Below are positions 1-6,542 of a DNA stretch of 6,946 nt, one piece after another; the stretch's first letter is position 1, and every line of letters starts with the position of its first letter. The stretch comes from Holophagae bacterium (GTDB lineage Bacteria > Acidobacteriota > Thermoanaerobaculia > Thermoanaerobaculales > Sulfomarinibacteraceae). The stretch is from NCBI GenBank assembly GCA_030609785.1, contig JAUWTC010000136.1:1-6946 (forward strand), written 5' to 3'. Below the pieces are notes generated by a model that saw nothing but the letters and a program-made list of their open reading frames with translations, did not search any database and was not told where the DNA came from. The translations under genes and the position numbers were made by a program.

Positions 1-298
1 AATCCAGATCTATATCCCTCAACGGCCGGGTGCCATCATCCTTCTCCGCAGCGCCCTTCATCAGTTCCGCGAAACGATCCTCCAGCAGCCGCTCGCGATC
101 CTGTTCCTTTCGAAGGGCCTCGTCCATCTTGTCGGCGGCGCGCTCCTGGTCGGCCTTGATCCGGTCGACCCGTTGGTCGAAGTCGATCTTCTCCTTCTTT
201 TCGGGCGGGGCCTCATGGTGGACGACGACTCCGGCCTCGACATCGACGGTCAGGGCGGATCCGCAATGGGGGCAGGTTAGATTTTTTGTCGAGCTCAT
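1..298 (-). CDS. Small CPHC-motif, charged coiled-coil hypothetical protein (3' end beyond window)
   Basis: An open frame of 99 codons begins at the ATG at 298-296 and reaches the left edge without a stop. The N-terminus carries one zinc-knuckle-like CPHC motif (Cys9, Cys12) followed by a Val-rich strand and two His (27-28). Residues 33-88 are very rich in Lys, Glu, Asp and Arg and look like a helical or coiled-coil segment. Only one Cys pair is visible, so any zinc site would need the His residues, a dimer, or Cys encoded past the edge. The start codon overlaps the stop of the upstream oxidoreductase gene (ATGA), with a weak GGGAAG just upstream, so translational coupling is likely. I do not recognise a named family; the visible end (PLRDIDLD) may be close to the true C-terminus. 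The frame and coupling are good evidence of a gene; a metal-binding role is inferred. Confidence 0.75.
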   Translation of the reverse strand, partial: MSSTKNLTCPHCGSALTVDVEAGVVVHHEAPPEKKEKIDFDQRVDRIKADQERAADKMDEALRKEQDRERLLEDRFAELMKGAAEKDDGTRPLRDIDLD

Positions 299-1662
299 GC
301 CGTCTTCCCAACTTTCTTGATCAACTGGTTGGCGGCTACAAGGACCGGATCCCACACCGAGGCGAAGGGCGGGGCGTAGACCAGATCGAGGTTCTGGACG
401 TCGGATACCGTCAGGTGACTGGCGAGGGCGGTGGCGAGGATGTTGGACCGAAGTGCGGCGCCTTCCCGCCCGACGATCTCACCCCCAAGCACGATACCGG
501 TCGGCCGATCCGCAATCAGAGTCACTTGAACGGGCACTCCGTCGGGATAGCCGTGAGCCCTTGATCTCTGTCTGATGGTCACCGATGTCGGGTCGAACCC
601 CTCGTCTCGTGCCTCGGCCTCTCCGAGACCGGAACGGGCCACTTCGAGGTCGAAGACCTGGAAGCCGGCAGTGCCGACGATGCCCCCGAACTGCAGCCGA
701 CTCCCCGATGCGTTGGCGCCGGCGATTCGCCCGTGTTTGTTGGCGGTTGTTCCCAAGGGAATCCAGGCATTGCGCCTGAGAATTCGGTGATATGCCTCGC
801 AGCAGTCGCCCGCGGCCCACACATATTCGTCAGAGGTCTGCTGGTACTGGTCGACCCAGATTGCGCCGCTGTCCCCCAGCCGAAGTCCTGCGCCGGATGC
901 CAGATCCACCTGGGGCCTGACGCCGACCGCGGAGATGACGAGGTCCGCTTCGAAGGTGGCGCTCTGGGTTGTAACGGTGGTAACCCTGCCGTTGGGGCCG
1001 GCCTGGGCTCCGGTGACGGCGGCCGAAGTGTGGACCCTGACACCGTGTTCTTCAAGTGTCTCCATCAATATTGTGACGGTTGCTGCGTCCCATCCGGGGA
1101 TGACCTGAGGTAGGCGCTCCAAGACGGTGACCTCGAGGCCGAGCTCAGTCAGGACATCTGCCATCTCCATGCCGATGTATCCGGCGCCGACGATGACCGC
1201 CTTCGACGGGGCGTGCTCTGCGATCAGGCGCTTGATGTGGCGGCCGTCGTTCAACTCTCTCAACTCACAGATGCCTGGAAGATCGAAGCCCGGCAGGGGT
1301 AGGTGGATCGCTTGGGCGCCGGTCGCCACAACCAGTGCGTCATAGGGTTCCTCCAACTCGATCCCCGTGTTCAGGTCTCGGACGGTGACGACCCGGCGTT
1401 CGGTGTCCAGGGCTAACGCTTCGTGCCGGAGGCGGAGATCGATCCCACGTTTGTGGGCTTGGGCAGGCGTCAGTACCACCAGATCTTCGATGTCCCGCAA
1501 GGGGTCCCCGATGTTGTAGGGCATGCCGCAGGCCCCGTAGGAGATGCGGTCGCCCCGCTCGAAGACGATGACCTCGGCCTCGGGTTGTCTGCGTTTGGCC
1601 TGCGATGCGGCACTCATCCCGGCCGCGACGCCGCCGATGACTACGATTCTCGGACTGCTCAT
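295..1662 (-). CDS. CoA-disulfide reductase-like FAD/NAD(P)-dependent pyridine nucleotide-disulfide oxidoreductase
   Basis: A 455-residue flavoprotein of the single-cysteine group of pyridine nucleotide-disulfide oxidoreductases (CoA-disulfide reductase, NADH oxidase, NADH peroxidase). In order: FAD-binding GGVAAG near residues 10-15; redox motif SYGACGMPY at 41-49 with active Cys45; NAD(P)-binding GAGYIG at 159-164, with an acidic Glu182 at the end of the second strand that suggests NADH rather than NADPH; second FAD motif AAGDC at 283-287; and a C-terminal dimerisation domain ending in YAPPFASVWDP (429-439), typical of CoA-disulfide reductases. There is no fused rhodanese domain; the length is that of the plain enzyme. 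Such enzymes are cytoplasmic and reduce CoA disulfide or persulfide, or O2 or peroxide; which substrate applies here cannot be read from sequence. The ATG has a strong GGGAGGG at 1672-1666. The gene overlaps the following small CDS by 4 nt. Confidence 0.9.
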   Translation of the reverse strand: MSSPRIVVIGGVAAGMSAASQAKRRQPEAEVIVFERGDRISYGACGMPYNIGDPLRDIEDLVVLTPAQAHKRGIDLRLRHEALALDTERRVVTVRDLNTGIELEEPYDALVVATGAQAIHLPLPGFDLPGICELRELNDGRHIKRLIAEHAPSKAVIVGAGYIGMEMADVLTELGLEVTVLERLPQVIPGWDAATVTILMETLEEHGVRVHTSAAVTGAQAGPNGRVTTVTTQSATFEADLVISAVGVRPQVDLASGAGLRLGDSGAIWVDQYQQTSDEYVWAAGDCCEAYHRILRRNAWIPLGTTANKHGRIAGANASGSRLQFGGIVGTAGFQVFDLEVARSGLGEAEARDEGFDPTSVTIRQRSRAHGYPDGVPVQVTLIADRPTGIVLGGEIVGREGAALRSNILATALASHLTVSDVQNLDLVYAPPFASVWDPVLVAANQLIKKVGKTA

Positions 1663-1665
1663 GGA

Positions 1666-1708
1666 CCCTCCCAGGGTTCAATCTTAACCCGGCGGAAGGA
1701 GAGGGCAA
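1666..1708 (-). promoter_or_regulatory. Candidate promoter and ribosome binding site of the oxidoreductase gene
   Basis: On the minus strand TTGCCC (1708-1703) and TAAGAT (1686-1681) are spaced by 16 nt, each matching 4 of 6 bases of the sigma-70 consensus, with the Shine-Dalgarno GGGAGGG at 1672-1666. The implied leader would be only about 12 nt, which is tight. The ribosome binding site is convincing; the promoter is a weak inference. Confidence 0.3.
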
Positions 1709-1710
1709 TT

Positions 1711-1877
1711 GAACCGCCAAGACGCCAAGAGCGCAAAGGGGACGCAAAGGGGGAAGAAAATGAACCACGAAGACACGAAGAATACGAAGAACACGAAGGG
1801 GGATAGCCACAAAAAGGCACAAAAAGGCACAAAAAGGGAAGAAAATGAACCACGAAGGGCACGAAGAACACGAAGAG
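1711..1877 (+). repeat. Degenerate short-period (9-10 nt) intergenic tandem repeat, purine-rich arm
   Basis: The segment is built from degenerate units of mostly 9 nt: a CGCCAAGA/CGCAAAGGG block (1714-1750), an ACGAAGAAC block (1766-1800), three perfect copies of CACAAAAAGG (1808-1837, 10-nt period), and a second ACGAAG block (1850-1877). A 22-nt string starting GGGAAGAAAATGAACC occurs at 1751-1772 and again at 1836-1857, so part of the array was duplicated about 85 nt apart. Arrays of this NRQDAK/NHEDTKNTK look occur between genes in many environmental bacteria (Planctomycetes, Deltaproteobacteria and others) and are often mis-annotated as small Lys-rich proteins. I see no ribosome binding site or coding character, so I treat it as non-coding. 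Its function is unknown. Confidence 0.8.
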
Positions 1878-1966
1878 GCCCAGCGCGGCCCCTCGGCCGC
1901 AACCAAAGCGGGACCTGAACGTTCAACCAGCCCTGCTGCAGCCCCTGGATCTCTGCCTTGATTCGG

Positions 1967-2030
1967 CTCTGCGTCTCCGCGTCTCTGCGTTTTTTGTTTC
2001 CTGCCTCCCAGCCTCCCAGCGTCCCAGCGT
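1967..2030 (-). repeat. Degenerate 9-nt-period repeats, pyrimidine-rich arm in inverted sense
   Basis: Two short arrays lie here. At 1967-1995, CTCTGCGTCTC-type units run into a T tract; at 2004-2030, CCTCCCAGC/GTCCCAGCG units repeat. Both have a 9-nt period. Read on the minus strand the first becomes ACGCAGAGACGCGGAG, the same style of unit as the CGCAAAG units of the array at 1711-1750, so the two arrays are degenerate inverted relatives. The roughly 90 nt between the arms (1878-1966) show nothing recognisable. The periodicity is plain in the sequence; calling both arms one element is inference. Confidence 0.65.
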
Positions 2031-2044
2031 TCTTAACGACACAG

Positions 2045-2072
2045 TTGGGCGTGAATTCCGCGGACGTATTCT
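2045..2072 (+). promoter_or_regulatory. Weak candidate promoter for the lipoprotein-der-GTPase-MerR-tRNA run
   Basis: TTGGGC at 2045-2050 and TATTCT at 2067-2072 are spaced by 16 nt, matching 3 and 4 of 6 sigma-70 consensus bases. A CCGCG/CGCGG inverted repeat (2058-2062 and 2075-2079) overlaps the -10 and could be an operator or chance. It is the best match I found between the repeats and the first gene of the run, but it is weak. Confidence 0.2.
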
Positions 2073-2117
2073 TTCGCGGACCCTATGCTGCTATCCTTCA
2101 CTGGACGAATGTCTGCT

Positions 2118-2123
2118 GGGAGG
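2118..2123 (+). promoter_or_regulatory. Ribosome binding site fixing the lipoprotein start
   Basis: GGGAGG lies 6 nt before the ATG at 2130. No comparable site precedes the in-frame upstream ATGs at 2085 and 2109, so 2130 is the preferred start; it also gives a normal-length signal peptide. Confidence 0.7.
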
Positions 2124-2129
2124 TTGGTA

Positions 2130-2657
2130 ATGGTTGCGGCTCGAATTGGGTTGGTTTTTGCACTGGGGCTCACCATTCTGATCACTACTGGGTGCGAAGA
2201 TACGACGCCCGATCCCCAGGTCCGCATGGCCGTCGAAGAGGCCGTGACGACCTATCTTCACGCATTGACGGAGGCGTACTCGAGCCTCAGCATTGAGCCT
2301 ATCGAGGATCTGGCCACCGGTTCCGAGGTTCAGGGGGTTCGCAAGATGCTCAGAGGTCTGGCCGGAACCGGCGATCGAGTGGAGGCTCGACTGCTGTCCG
2401 TTGATTTCACGCGCATCGATGTTTTCAGAGTGATCAACGCCACGGTGGCGACCACCGAGGTCTGGGACGTTACGCAATTCGACGCGTTCAACGGGCGGGA
2501 AAAGGGTCGCAACCCAACCTCGATCCAGGACTCCATCATCCAACTGCGTCTGATGGACGGGCGGTGGATGGTGACGGGCCGGAGGGTCATCGGCCAGGAA
2601 GCAGGCACACGTTGGACGATGGACGATGTGCAGTCCGATGCTCCGGAGGTCCAGTGA
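2130..2657 (+). CDS. Putative lipoprotein with possible NTF2/IMS-like domain
   Basis: A 175-residue protein (from ATG 2130) that starts with a lipoprotein signal peptide: one Arg at position 5, a hydrophobic stretch at 6-18 and a lipobox-like TTGC with the lipidated Cys22. The Thr at -3 is less usual than Leu or Val. The mature part has a helical region (about 27-83) followed by alternating beta-strand-like segments (about 84-160), including [21 protein letters not shown] and [12 protein letters not shown]. Helices followed by a curved sheet ending in a Trp/Val strand recall NTF2-like or ARC6-type IMS domains, but this is recognition by pattern, not a firm family call. Expected location is the periplasmic face of a membrane. 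Its stop overlaps the GTG start of der (GTGA), so the two are probably translationally coupled, although a functional link is not evident. A longer version from 2085 would add 15 residues before the signal peptide and is less likely. Confidence 0.75.
   Translation: MVAARIGLVFALGLTILITTGCEDTTPDPQVRMAVEEAVTTYLHALTEAYSSLSIEPIEDLATGSEVQGVRKMLRGLAGTGDRVEARLLSVDFTRIDVFRVINATVATTEVWDVTQFDAFNGREKGRNPTSIQDSIIQLRLMDGRWMVTGRRVIGQEAGTRWTMDDVQSDAPEVQ
2645..2649 (+). promoter_or_regulatory. Ribosome binding site fixing the GTG start of der
   Basis: GGAGG inside the last codons of the lipoprotein gene lies 4 nt before GTG 2654. This selects the GTG over the upstream in-frame ATG at 2564, which would add 30 residues unlike Der proteins. 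Confidence 0.7.
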
Positions 2658-3988
2658 AGCGTCAGCCGGTCATCGTCATTGTCGGGCGACCCAATGTCGG
2701 CAAGTCAACCCTGTTCAACAGGCTGACAAAGAGCCGGCGAGCTCTGGTTCACGATCTGCCGGGGGTGACCCGAGATCGAATCATCGAGGACGCGCCCTGG
2801 CGGGGTGGGACAGCGACGATCATCGACACCGGAGGATTGCTGTTCGAAGATACGGATGCTTTTGTGCCCATGATTCGCACGCACGCAGATATCGCCGCCC
2901 GGGAGGCGGACGCCGTAATTTTCTTGGTTGATGGTGAGACCGGCCTGATGCCTGAAGATCAGGAGATCTCTCGATGGCTCCGGACCGTCGACGTGCCGAT
3001 TGTCATGGCGGTCAACAAGAGTGACCGATCGGAGGTCGAAGAGCAGGCGTACGAGTTCTTTTCGTTGGGATTCGGAGACGCTGCCGTAATTTCTGCCGAA
3101 CACGGCCTGGGCCTGGCCGATTTGTGGGATTTGCTGGAGCCCCATCTCGACGGTGTGGTGGACGAAGGCGAGGAGGAACAGGAGGAGGACCCTCGAGAGG
3201 CCCGGATCGCCATCATCGGAAGGCCCAACGTCGGGAAATCCTCCCTGCTCAACCAACTGGTTGGTGACGAGAGAGTTCTTGTCAGTGCGGTGCCGGGCAC
3301 CACCAGGGATGCCGTGGACGCGGTTCTCGAACGAGACGACGTCTTTTTCCGGCTGGTTGACACGGCGGGTATCAGGCGGAAGGGCAAGACCGACAAGGGC
3401 CCTGAGGTCCTGTCGGTGGTCATGGCGCGGAAACATCTGGAGAAGGCGCACGTGTGCCTGCTGGTCGTCGATGCCGTCGAAGGCATCACCAACCAGGACG
3501 TTCACGTCGCAGGATACGCATGGGAGGCGGGGCGGGGAGTCGTCGTCGTCGTCAACAAGTGGGACTTGATCGAAAACCGGGAGGTCGTTCGGGCTCGAAT
3601 CGAAGACCAGATCGCCCGTAATATGAAATTCATGCGGCACGCCCCGGTTGTCTTTCTCTCGGCTTTGACGGGCAAGGGTGTACACAAGCTCTTCCCGGTC
3701 ATGGCGGCCCTTCACACGGCTCGGGGACAGAGAATTACGACCCCGGACTTGAATCGGATGCTGAGGACTGCGTGGGAGCGGCGTCCTCCATCGGTTCAGG
3801 GGCGCAAAGAGCCGAAATTCTATTATGCCACCCAAACCCAGAGCGCCCCGCCGTCATTTGTCCTGTTTACGAATTTGCCGGGCAAACCGCACTTTTCCTA
3901 CCTGCGGTACCTGGAAAATATCCTGCGGGAAAGTCTGGGTTTGGATGGTGTTCCCATCCGGGTTATCATCAAGGGACGGAAAAACTGA
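2654..3988 (+). CDS. der: Ribosome-assembly GTPase Der (EngA)
   Basis: A 444-residue protein with the tandem GTPase domains diagnostic of Der/EngA, an essential cytoplasmic factor that acts in assembly of the 50S subunit. The first G domain has GRPNVGKS (11-18), VTRD with Thr39, DTGG (58-61), NKSD (121-124) and SAEH (147-150). An acidic linker (about 170-179) leads to the second domain with GRPNVGKS (189-196), TTRD (216-219), DTAG (236-239), NKWD (301-304) and SAL (336-338). The C-terminal KH-like domain spans about 352-444 and contains PKFYYATQ and [18 protein letters not shown], typical of the family. All nucleotide-binding motifs are intact and the length is normal. The GTG start overlaps the lipoprotein stop; the next gene begins 9 nt after the stop, so a shared transcript is likely. 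Confidence 0.97.
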   Translation: MKRQPVIVIVGRPNVGKSTLFNRLTKSRRALVHDLPGVTRDRIIEDAPWRGGTATIIDTGGLLFEDTDAFVPMIRTHADIAAREADAVIFLVDGETGLMPEDQEISRWLRTVDVPIVMAVNKSDRSEVEEQAYEFFSLGFGDAAVISAEHGLGLADLWDLLEPHLDGVVDEGEEEQEEDPREARIAIIGRPNVGKSSLLNQLVGDERVLVSAVPGTTRDAVDAVLERDDVFFRLVDTAGIRRKGKTDKGPEVLSVVMARKHLEKAHVCLLVVDAVEGITNQDVHVAGYAWEAGRGVVVVVNKWDLIENREVVRARIEDQIARNMKFMRHAPVVFLSALTGKGVHKLFPVMAALHTARGQRITTPDLNRMLRTAWERRPPSVQGRKEPKFYYATQTQSAPPSFVLFTNLPGKPHFSYLRYLENILRESLGLDGVPIRVIIKGRKN

Positions 3989-3997
3989 GGGCAGCAA

Positions 3998-6055
3998 ATG
4001 GTTTTCTTTAATTACGCACTCAGGAAGCTGAACGCGAAGATCGTTTACTACGGGCCGGGTCTGTGTGGGAAGACCACCAACCTCCAGTGGATTCACGATA
4101 ACTTCGAAGGCGGCGACAAGGGGAAGATGGTTTCTCTGGCAACTGAAGGTGATCGAACGATCTTCTTCGATCTTTTGCCTTTGGATATCGGAAAGATCCG
4201 CAGCATGGACGTCACCCTTCAGCTCTATACGGTGCCCGGTCAGGTCCACTACAACTCCACCCGGCAGTTGGTGTTGCGCGGGGCCGATGGGGTTGTCTTC
4301 GTTGCTGACTCTCAAAGGGCCATGCAGAGTTCCAACACCGACAGCCTGAAAAACCTCGATGAGAATTTGGGGTTGCAGGGTGTCAACCTGGCCGAGTTTC
4401 CCCACGTGATTCAGTTCAACAAGAGGGACCTCGGAGAACTGATGGCCCTCGAAGAGATGGATGCAGCGCTCAATCGGTATGATGCGCCGTTTTTCGAATC
4501 GGTGGCGGTCGAAGGCATCGGTGTGCAAGAGACGCTCGAGGGCATCGTTCGCCTGGTGATGAGGAGCCTCAGAGACCGGTATGAGGCTCGAGGTTTAGGG
4601 GCCCAGCCTTCGCGGTTGAGGCCGGCTGCGGCGAAGTTGCCCATGCCCGGCCCTGAAGCGGATGTCCCGCAACCTCCGTCCGGTATTCGACCGCTTTCAG
4701 CCGCCGAGGTCCCCACGATCCCCGGCGTGCCAAGCGGCGAGGGCCTTGGCTCTGCGGAAGTTCCCGAGACGGTGGCGTTTGACATCGAAAAAGAGCCGGA
4801 AACCGTGTCGCTCGATACTCCGCCGGTGACCGAGTGGGGTCAACAGACCCCTGACGAATCCGGCGCCCCAGAACCGGTCATCGAGCAATTGCCGGACCTT
4901 CCTGAAACAGAGTCCTCGAGTTCTGAGTTGACGTTCGATGCCCCCGCCGTCGACGTTGGGCCGCCGGTCGGTGACGAGGCCGAAGTCATCGAAGATCTCG
5001 AACCGGTGGCGTTCGAGGAGATCGACACCCAGACTGGAATGCTGGTGCCGCCACCGGTTGCCGAGGGAGTTGACGCCTTCGGCGCCGAACCGGCGGATCT
5101 CTTGCCGGAAGGGCCGGGGAAGCCGTTCGAAGCTGATGACCAGAATGTCAGTGTCGCTCAATATGACACTGCCGATGTCGAAGGGTTTCCAGACTCGGTT
5201 CAGGACGACGGGGGGGACTCTCTCGAAGAGACGGTGGTCGACCGGGACGATAGGGCGGGCGCAGACGCCGCTGAACGCGGTGTATTTGACAGCCTTGCAG
5301 AAATGGACGGAGACCTCTCTTCCGACAAGGTCGAACCTGCGGTCTCGAGCACCGTGCCGGGTCATGACGTCGACGACCTCGTTGCCGCTGTTCTCGGCAC
5401 GCAGGAGACGAAAGAACCGACATTAGATGATCCGGCCGGGCATGAAATGGACCTGCCCGACGCCTTCGATGAACCGGAAGAAATCGCGGTGGAAAGCGTT
5501 CCCGAGGAGAGTGGCGGGGAAGATCAGGCGCCGGAAATGGATGTCTTTGAATCCGAGCCGGAACTGGAATCGGAGGTCGCCGAGGGACCGTTTTCAACCG
5601 ACGACGCTGACGCCGAATGGCTGGGTAAGACGGATCCTGCCGTTGAGGTCGACCTGGAGCCTGAAAGAGGCATGCCTGCCGCTGGACTCGAAAGGGATGT
5701 CGTTCAGCCTACATCTCGACCGTCAGCCCCAGCGCCGTTGGTCTTCAATGAGGGTGATCCATTCATCGAGGCGGCATGGGAACAGCCGGCCGTTGAGCCC
5801 CCTGTCAGTCACGGCGTCCTGGTGATGAGCGAGGAAGGCCCGCTCCCGGTTTCGGTCACGGCCGGAGACAACAGCCTGGCCCTCAAGTTGACTGGGACGG
5901 GAGCCATCGTTGAGTCGGGCCAGGTGCGGGCTCTTGATATCGAGGTCCCGGTTCCCGGGGACTGGGTCGGAAACCGTAAGGTGACGCTGCAGTTACGGCT
6001 GACGTTGTTGCCAATCTCGGAGGATGAGAATGACGGAACAAATGGTCCTGCCTGA
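3998..6055 (+). CDS. MglA-type small Ras-like GTPase with long acidic tail and C-terminal beta-rich module
   Basis: A 685-residue protein. Residues 1-196 are a complete MglA-family GTPase: P-loop GPGLCGKTT (19-27), switch I GDRTIFFD with Arg53 and Thr54, switch II TVPGQ with Gln82, FVADS (101-105) and NKRD (141-144). Arg53 and Gln82 fall at the same numbers as in M. xanthus MglA, where they serve GTP hydrolysis, so the enzyme is probably active. MglA proteins set cell polarity and motility and usually end near residue 195. Here about 390 further residues (197-590) are rich in Pro, Glu, Asp, Val and Ser with no clear fold, containing two nearby PETV motifs (256-259, 267-270), followed by a terminal module (about 604-672) with alternating hydrophobic strands, ending DENDGTNGPA. 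ATG 3998 has GAGGG 6 nt upstream. No MglB/roadblock gene is in view. The GTPase call is firm; the role of the tail is unknown. The gene overlaps the MerR-type CDS by 26 nt. Confidence 0.9.
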   Translation: MVFFNYALRKLNAKIVYYGPGLCGKTTNLQWIHDNFEGGDKGKMVSLATEGDRTIFFDLLPLDIGKIRSMDVTLQLYTVPGQVHYNSTRQLVLRGADGVVFVADSQRAMQSSNTDSLKNLDENLGLQGVNLAEFPHVIQFNKRDLGELMALEEMDAALNRYDAPFFESVAVEGIGVQETLEGIVRLVMRSLRDRYEARGLGAQPSRLRPAAAKLPMPGPEADVPQPPSGIRPLSAAEVPTIPGVPSGEGLGSAEVPETVAFDIEKEPETVSLDTPPVTEWGQQTPDESGAPEPVIEQLPDLPETESSSSELTFDAPAVDVGPPVGDEAEVIEDLEPVAFEEIDTQTGMLVPPPVAEGVDAFGAEPADLLPEGPGKPFEADDQNVSVAQYDTADVEGFPDSVQDDGGDSLEETVVDRDDRAGADAAERGVFDSLAEMDGDLSSDKVEPAVSSTVPGHDVDDLVAAVLGTQETKEPTLDDPAGHEMDLPDAFDEPEEIAVESVPEESGGEDQAPEMDVFESEPELESEVAEGPFSTDDADAEWLGKTDPAVEVDLEPERGMPAAGLERDVVQPTSRPSAPAPLVFNEGDPFIEAAWEQPAVEPPVSHGVLVMSEEGPLPVSVTAGDNSLALKLTGTGAIVESGQVRALDIEVPVPGDWVGNRKVTLQLRLTLLPISEDENDGTNGPA
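6019..6023 (+). promoter_or_regulatory. Ribosome binding site fixing the MerR-type gene start
   Basis: GGAGG lies directly against the ATG at 6024 but 6 nt before the in-frame ATG at 6030, so 6030 is the workable start. The site is inside the end of the GTPase gene, consistent with coupled translation. Confidence 0.65.
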
Positions 6056-6539
6056 GGGGCAGGAGTCCTTCAAACTCAACGAGGTCTGCAAACTGGCCAG
6101 TGTGCAGCCCTACATGCTGCGTTTCTGGGGCCAGGAGTTTCCTGCTTTGGAGGCCGAAAAGAGTGGAACCGGGCAACGCCTTTTTCGGAGAGATCAGGTC
6201 AAGTTGATCCTCGAGATCAAGCATCTGCTCTTTGACGAGGGGCTGACGATCGCGGGGGCCCGAAAACGTCTCGACAATGCAGGTGGGGGACCCAAGCCGG
6301 TGGCAGTGTCTCCTCCAGCCGAGGAAAAGCCCCCCCAAACCGACCAAGCGGAAGACAAACCCAAGAAAAAGAGGCAGACCAAGGCCAAGAAAAGCCCTCC
6401 ATCCGAGCCGGTGGCGGCGGGTTCTCAGGACCAAAAGGTTGACAAACCCCCTGTGGAAAACGTACAACCACTCCTCGCCACACTGCGCGACGTCCGTAAG
6501 GAACTCGCAGAGGTGGTCGCTGAACTGAAAATCGATTAG
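6030..6539 (+). CDS. MerR-family DNA-binding protein
   Basis: A 169-residue protein. Residues about 12-83 form a MerR-type winged helix-turn-helix: FKLNEVCKLASVQPYMLRFW, then a QRLFRRDQVKLILEIKHLL wing/helix region and an EGLTIAGARKRL helix. These match the usual order of helix-turn-helix, arginine wing and second helix pair. After it comes a Pro/Lys-rich linker (about 88-140, with KKKRQTKAKK) that is probably disordered and may bind nucleic acid, then a short C-terminal amphipathic helix (about 145-169, LLATLRDVRKELAEVVAELK) that could dimerise. There is no metal-binding Cys set or drug-binding domain, so the effector is not evident. It overlaps the GTPase gene by 26 nt and its stop is 3 nt from a tRNA gene, so it is probably the last protein gene of the transcript. 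Family call is firm; targets are unknown. Confidence 0.88.
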   Translation: MTEQMVLPEGQESFKLNEVCKLASVQPYMLRFWGQEFPALEAEKSGTGQRLFRRDQVKLILEIKHLLFDEGLTIAGARKRLDNAGGGPKPVAVSPPAEEKPPQTDQAEDKPKKKRQTKAKKSPPSEPVAAGSQDQKVDKPPVENVQPLLATLRDVRKELAEVVAELKID

Positions 6540-6542
6540 GGT

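Noticed and set aside
1711..1877. CRISPR array
   Set aside because: Units are about 9-10 nt, adjacent and degenerate, with no unique spacers and no cas genes in view.
1709..1918. Plus-strand open frame of 69 codons beginning NRQDAKSAK
   Set aside because: It is a translation of the short-period repeat array, has no ribosome binding site, and resembles well-known spurious Lys-rich annotations.
1340..1926. Minus-strand open frames rich in Phe, Val, Leu and Cys across the repeats
   Set aside because: They arise from the pyrimidine-rich strand of the repeat array and run into the real oxidoreductase gene in another frame.
2564..2653. 30-codon upstream extension of der from ATG 2564
   Set aside because: It lies wholly inside the lipoprotein gene, is unlike Der N-termini, and the GTG at 2654 has a GGAGG and the correct distance to the P-loop.
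2705..3835. Long minus-strand open frame of 376 codons opposite der
   Set aside because: Shadow of a G+C-rich conserved gene; der on the plus strand has every GTPase motif and this frame shows no family features.
3854..5597. Several minus-strand and alternate-frame open frames over the GTPase gene
   Set aside because: The plus frame is continuous with an intact MglA domain and ribosome binding site; the others are composition-driven shadows.
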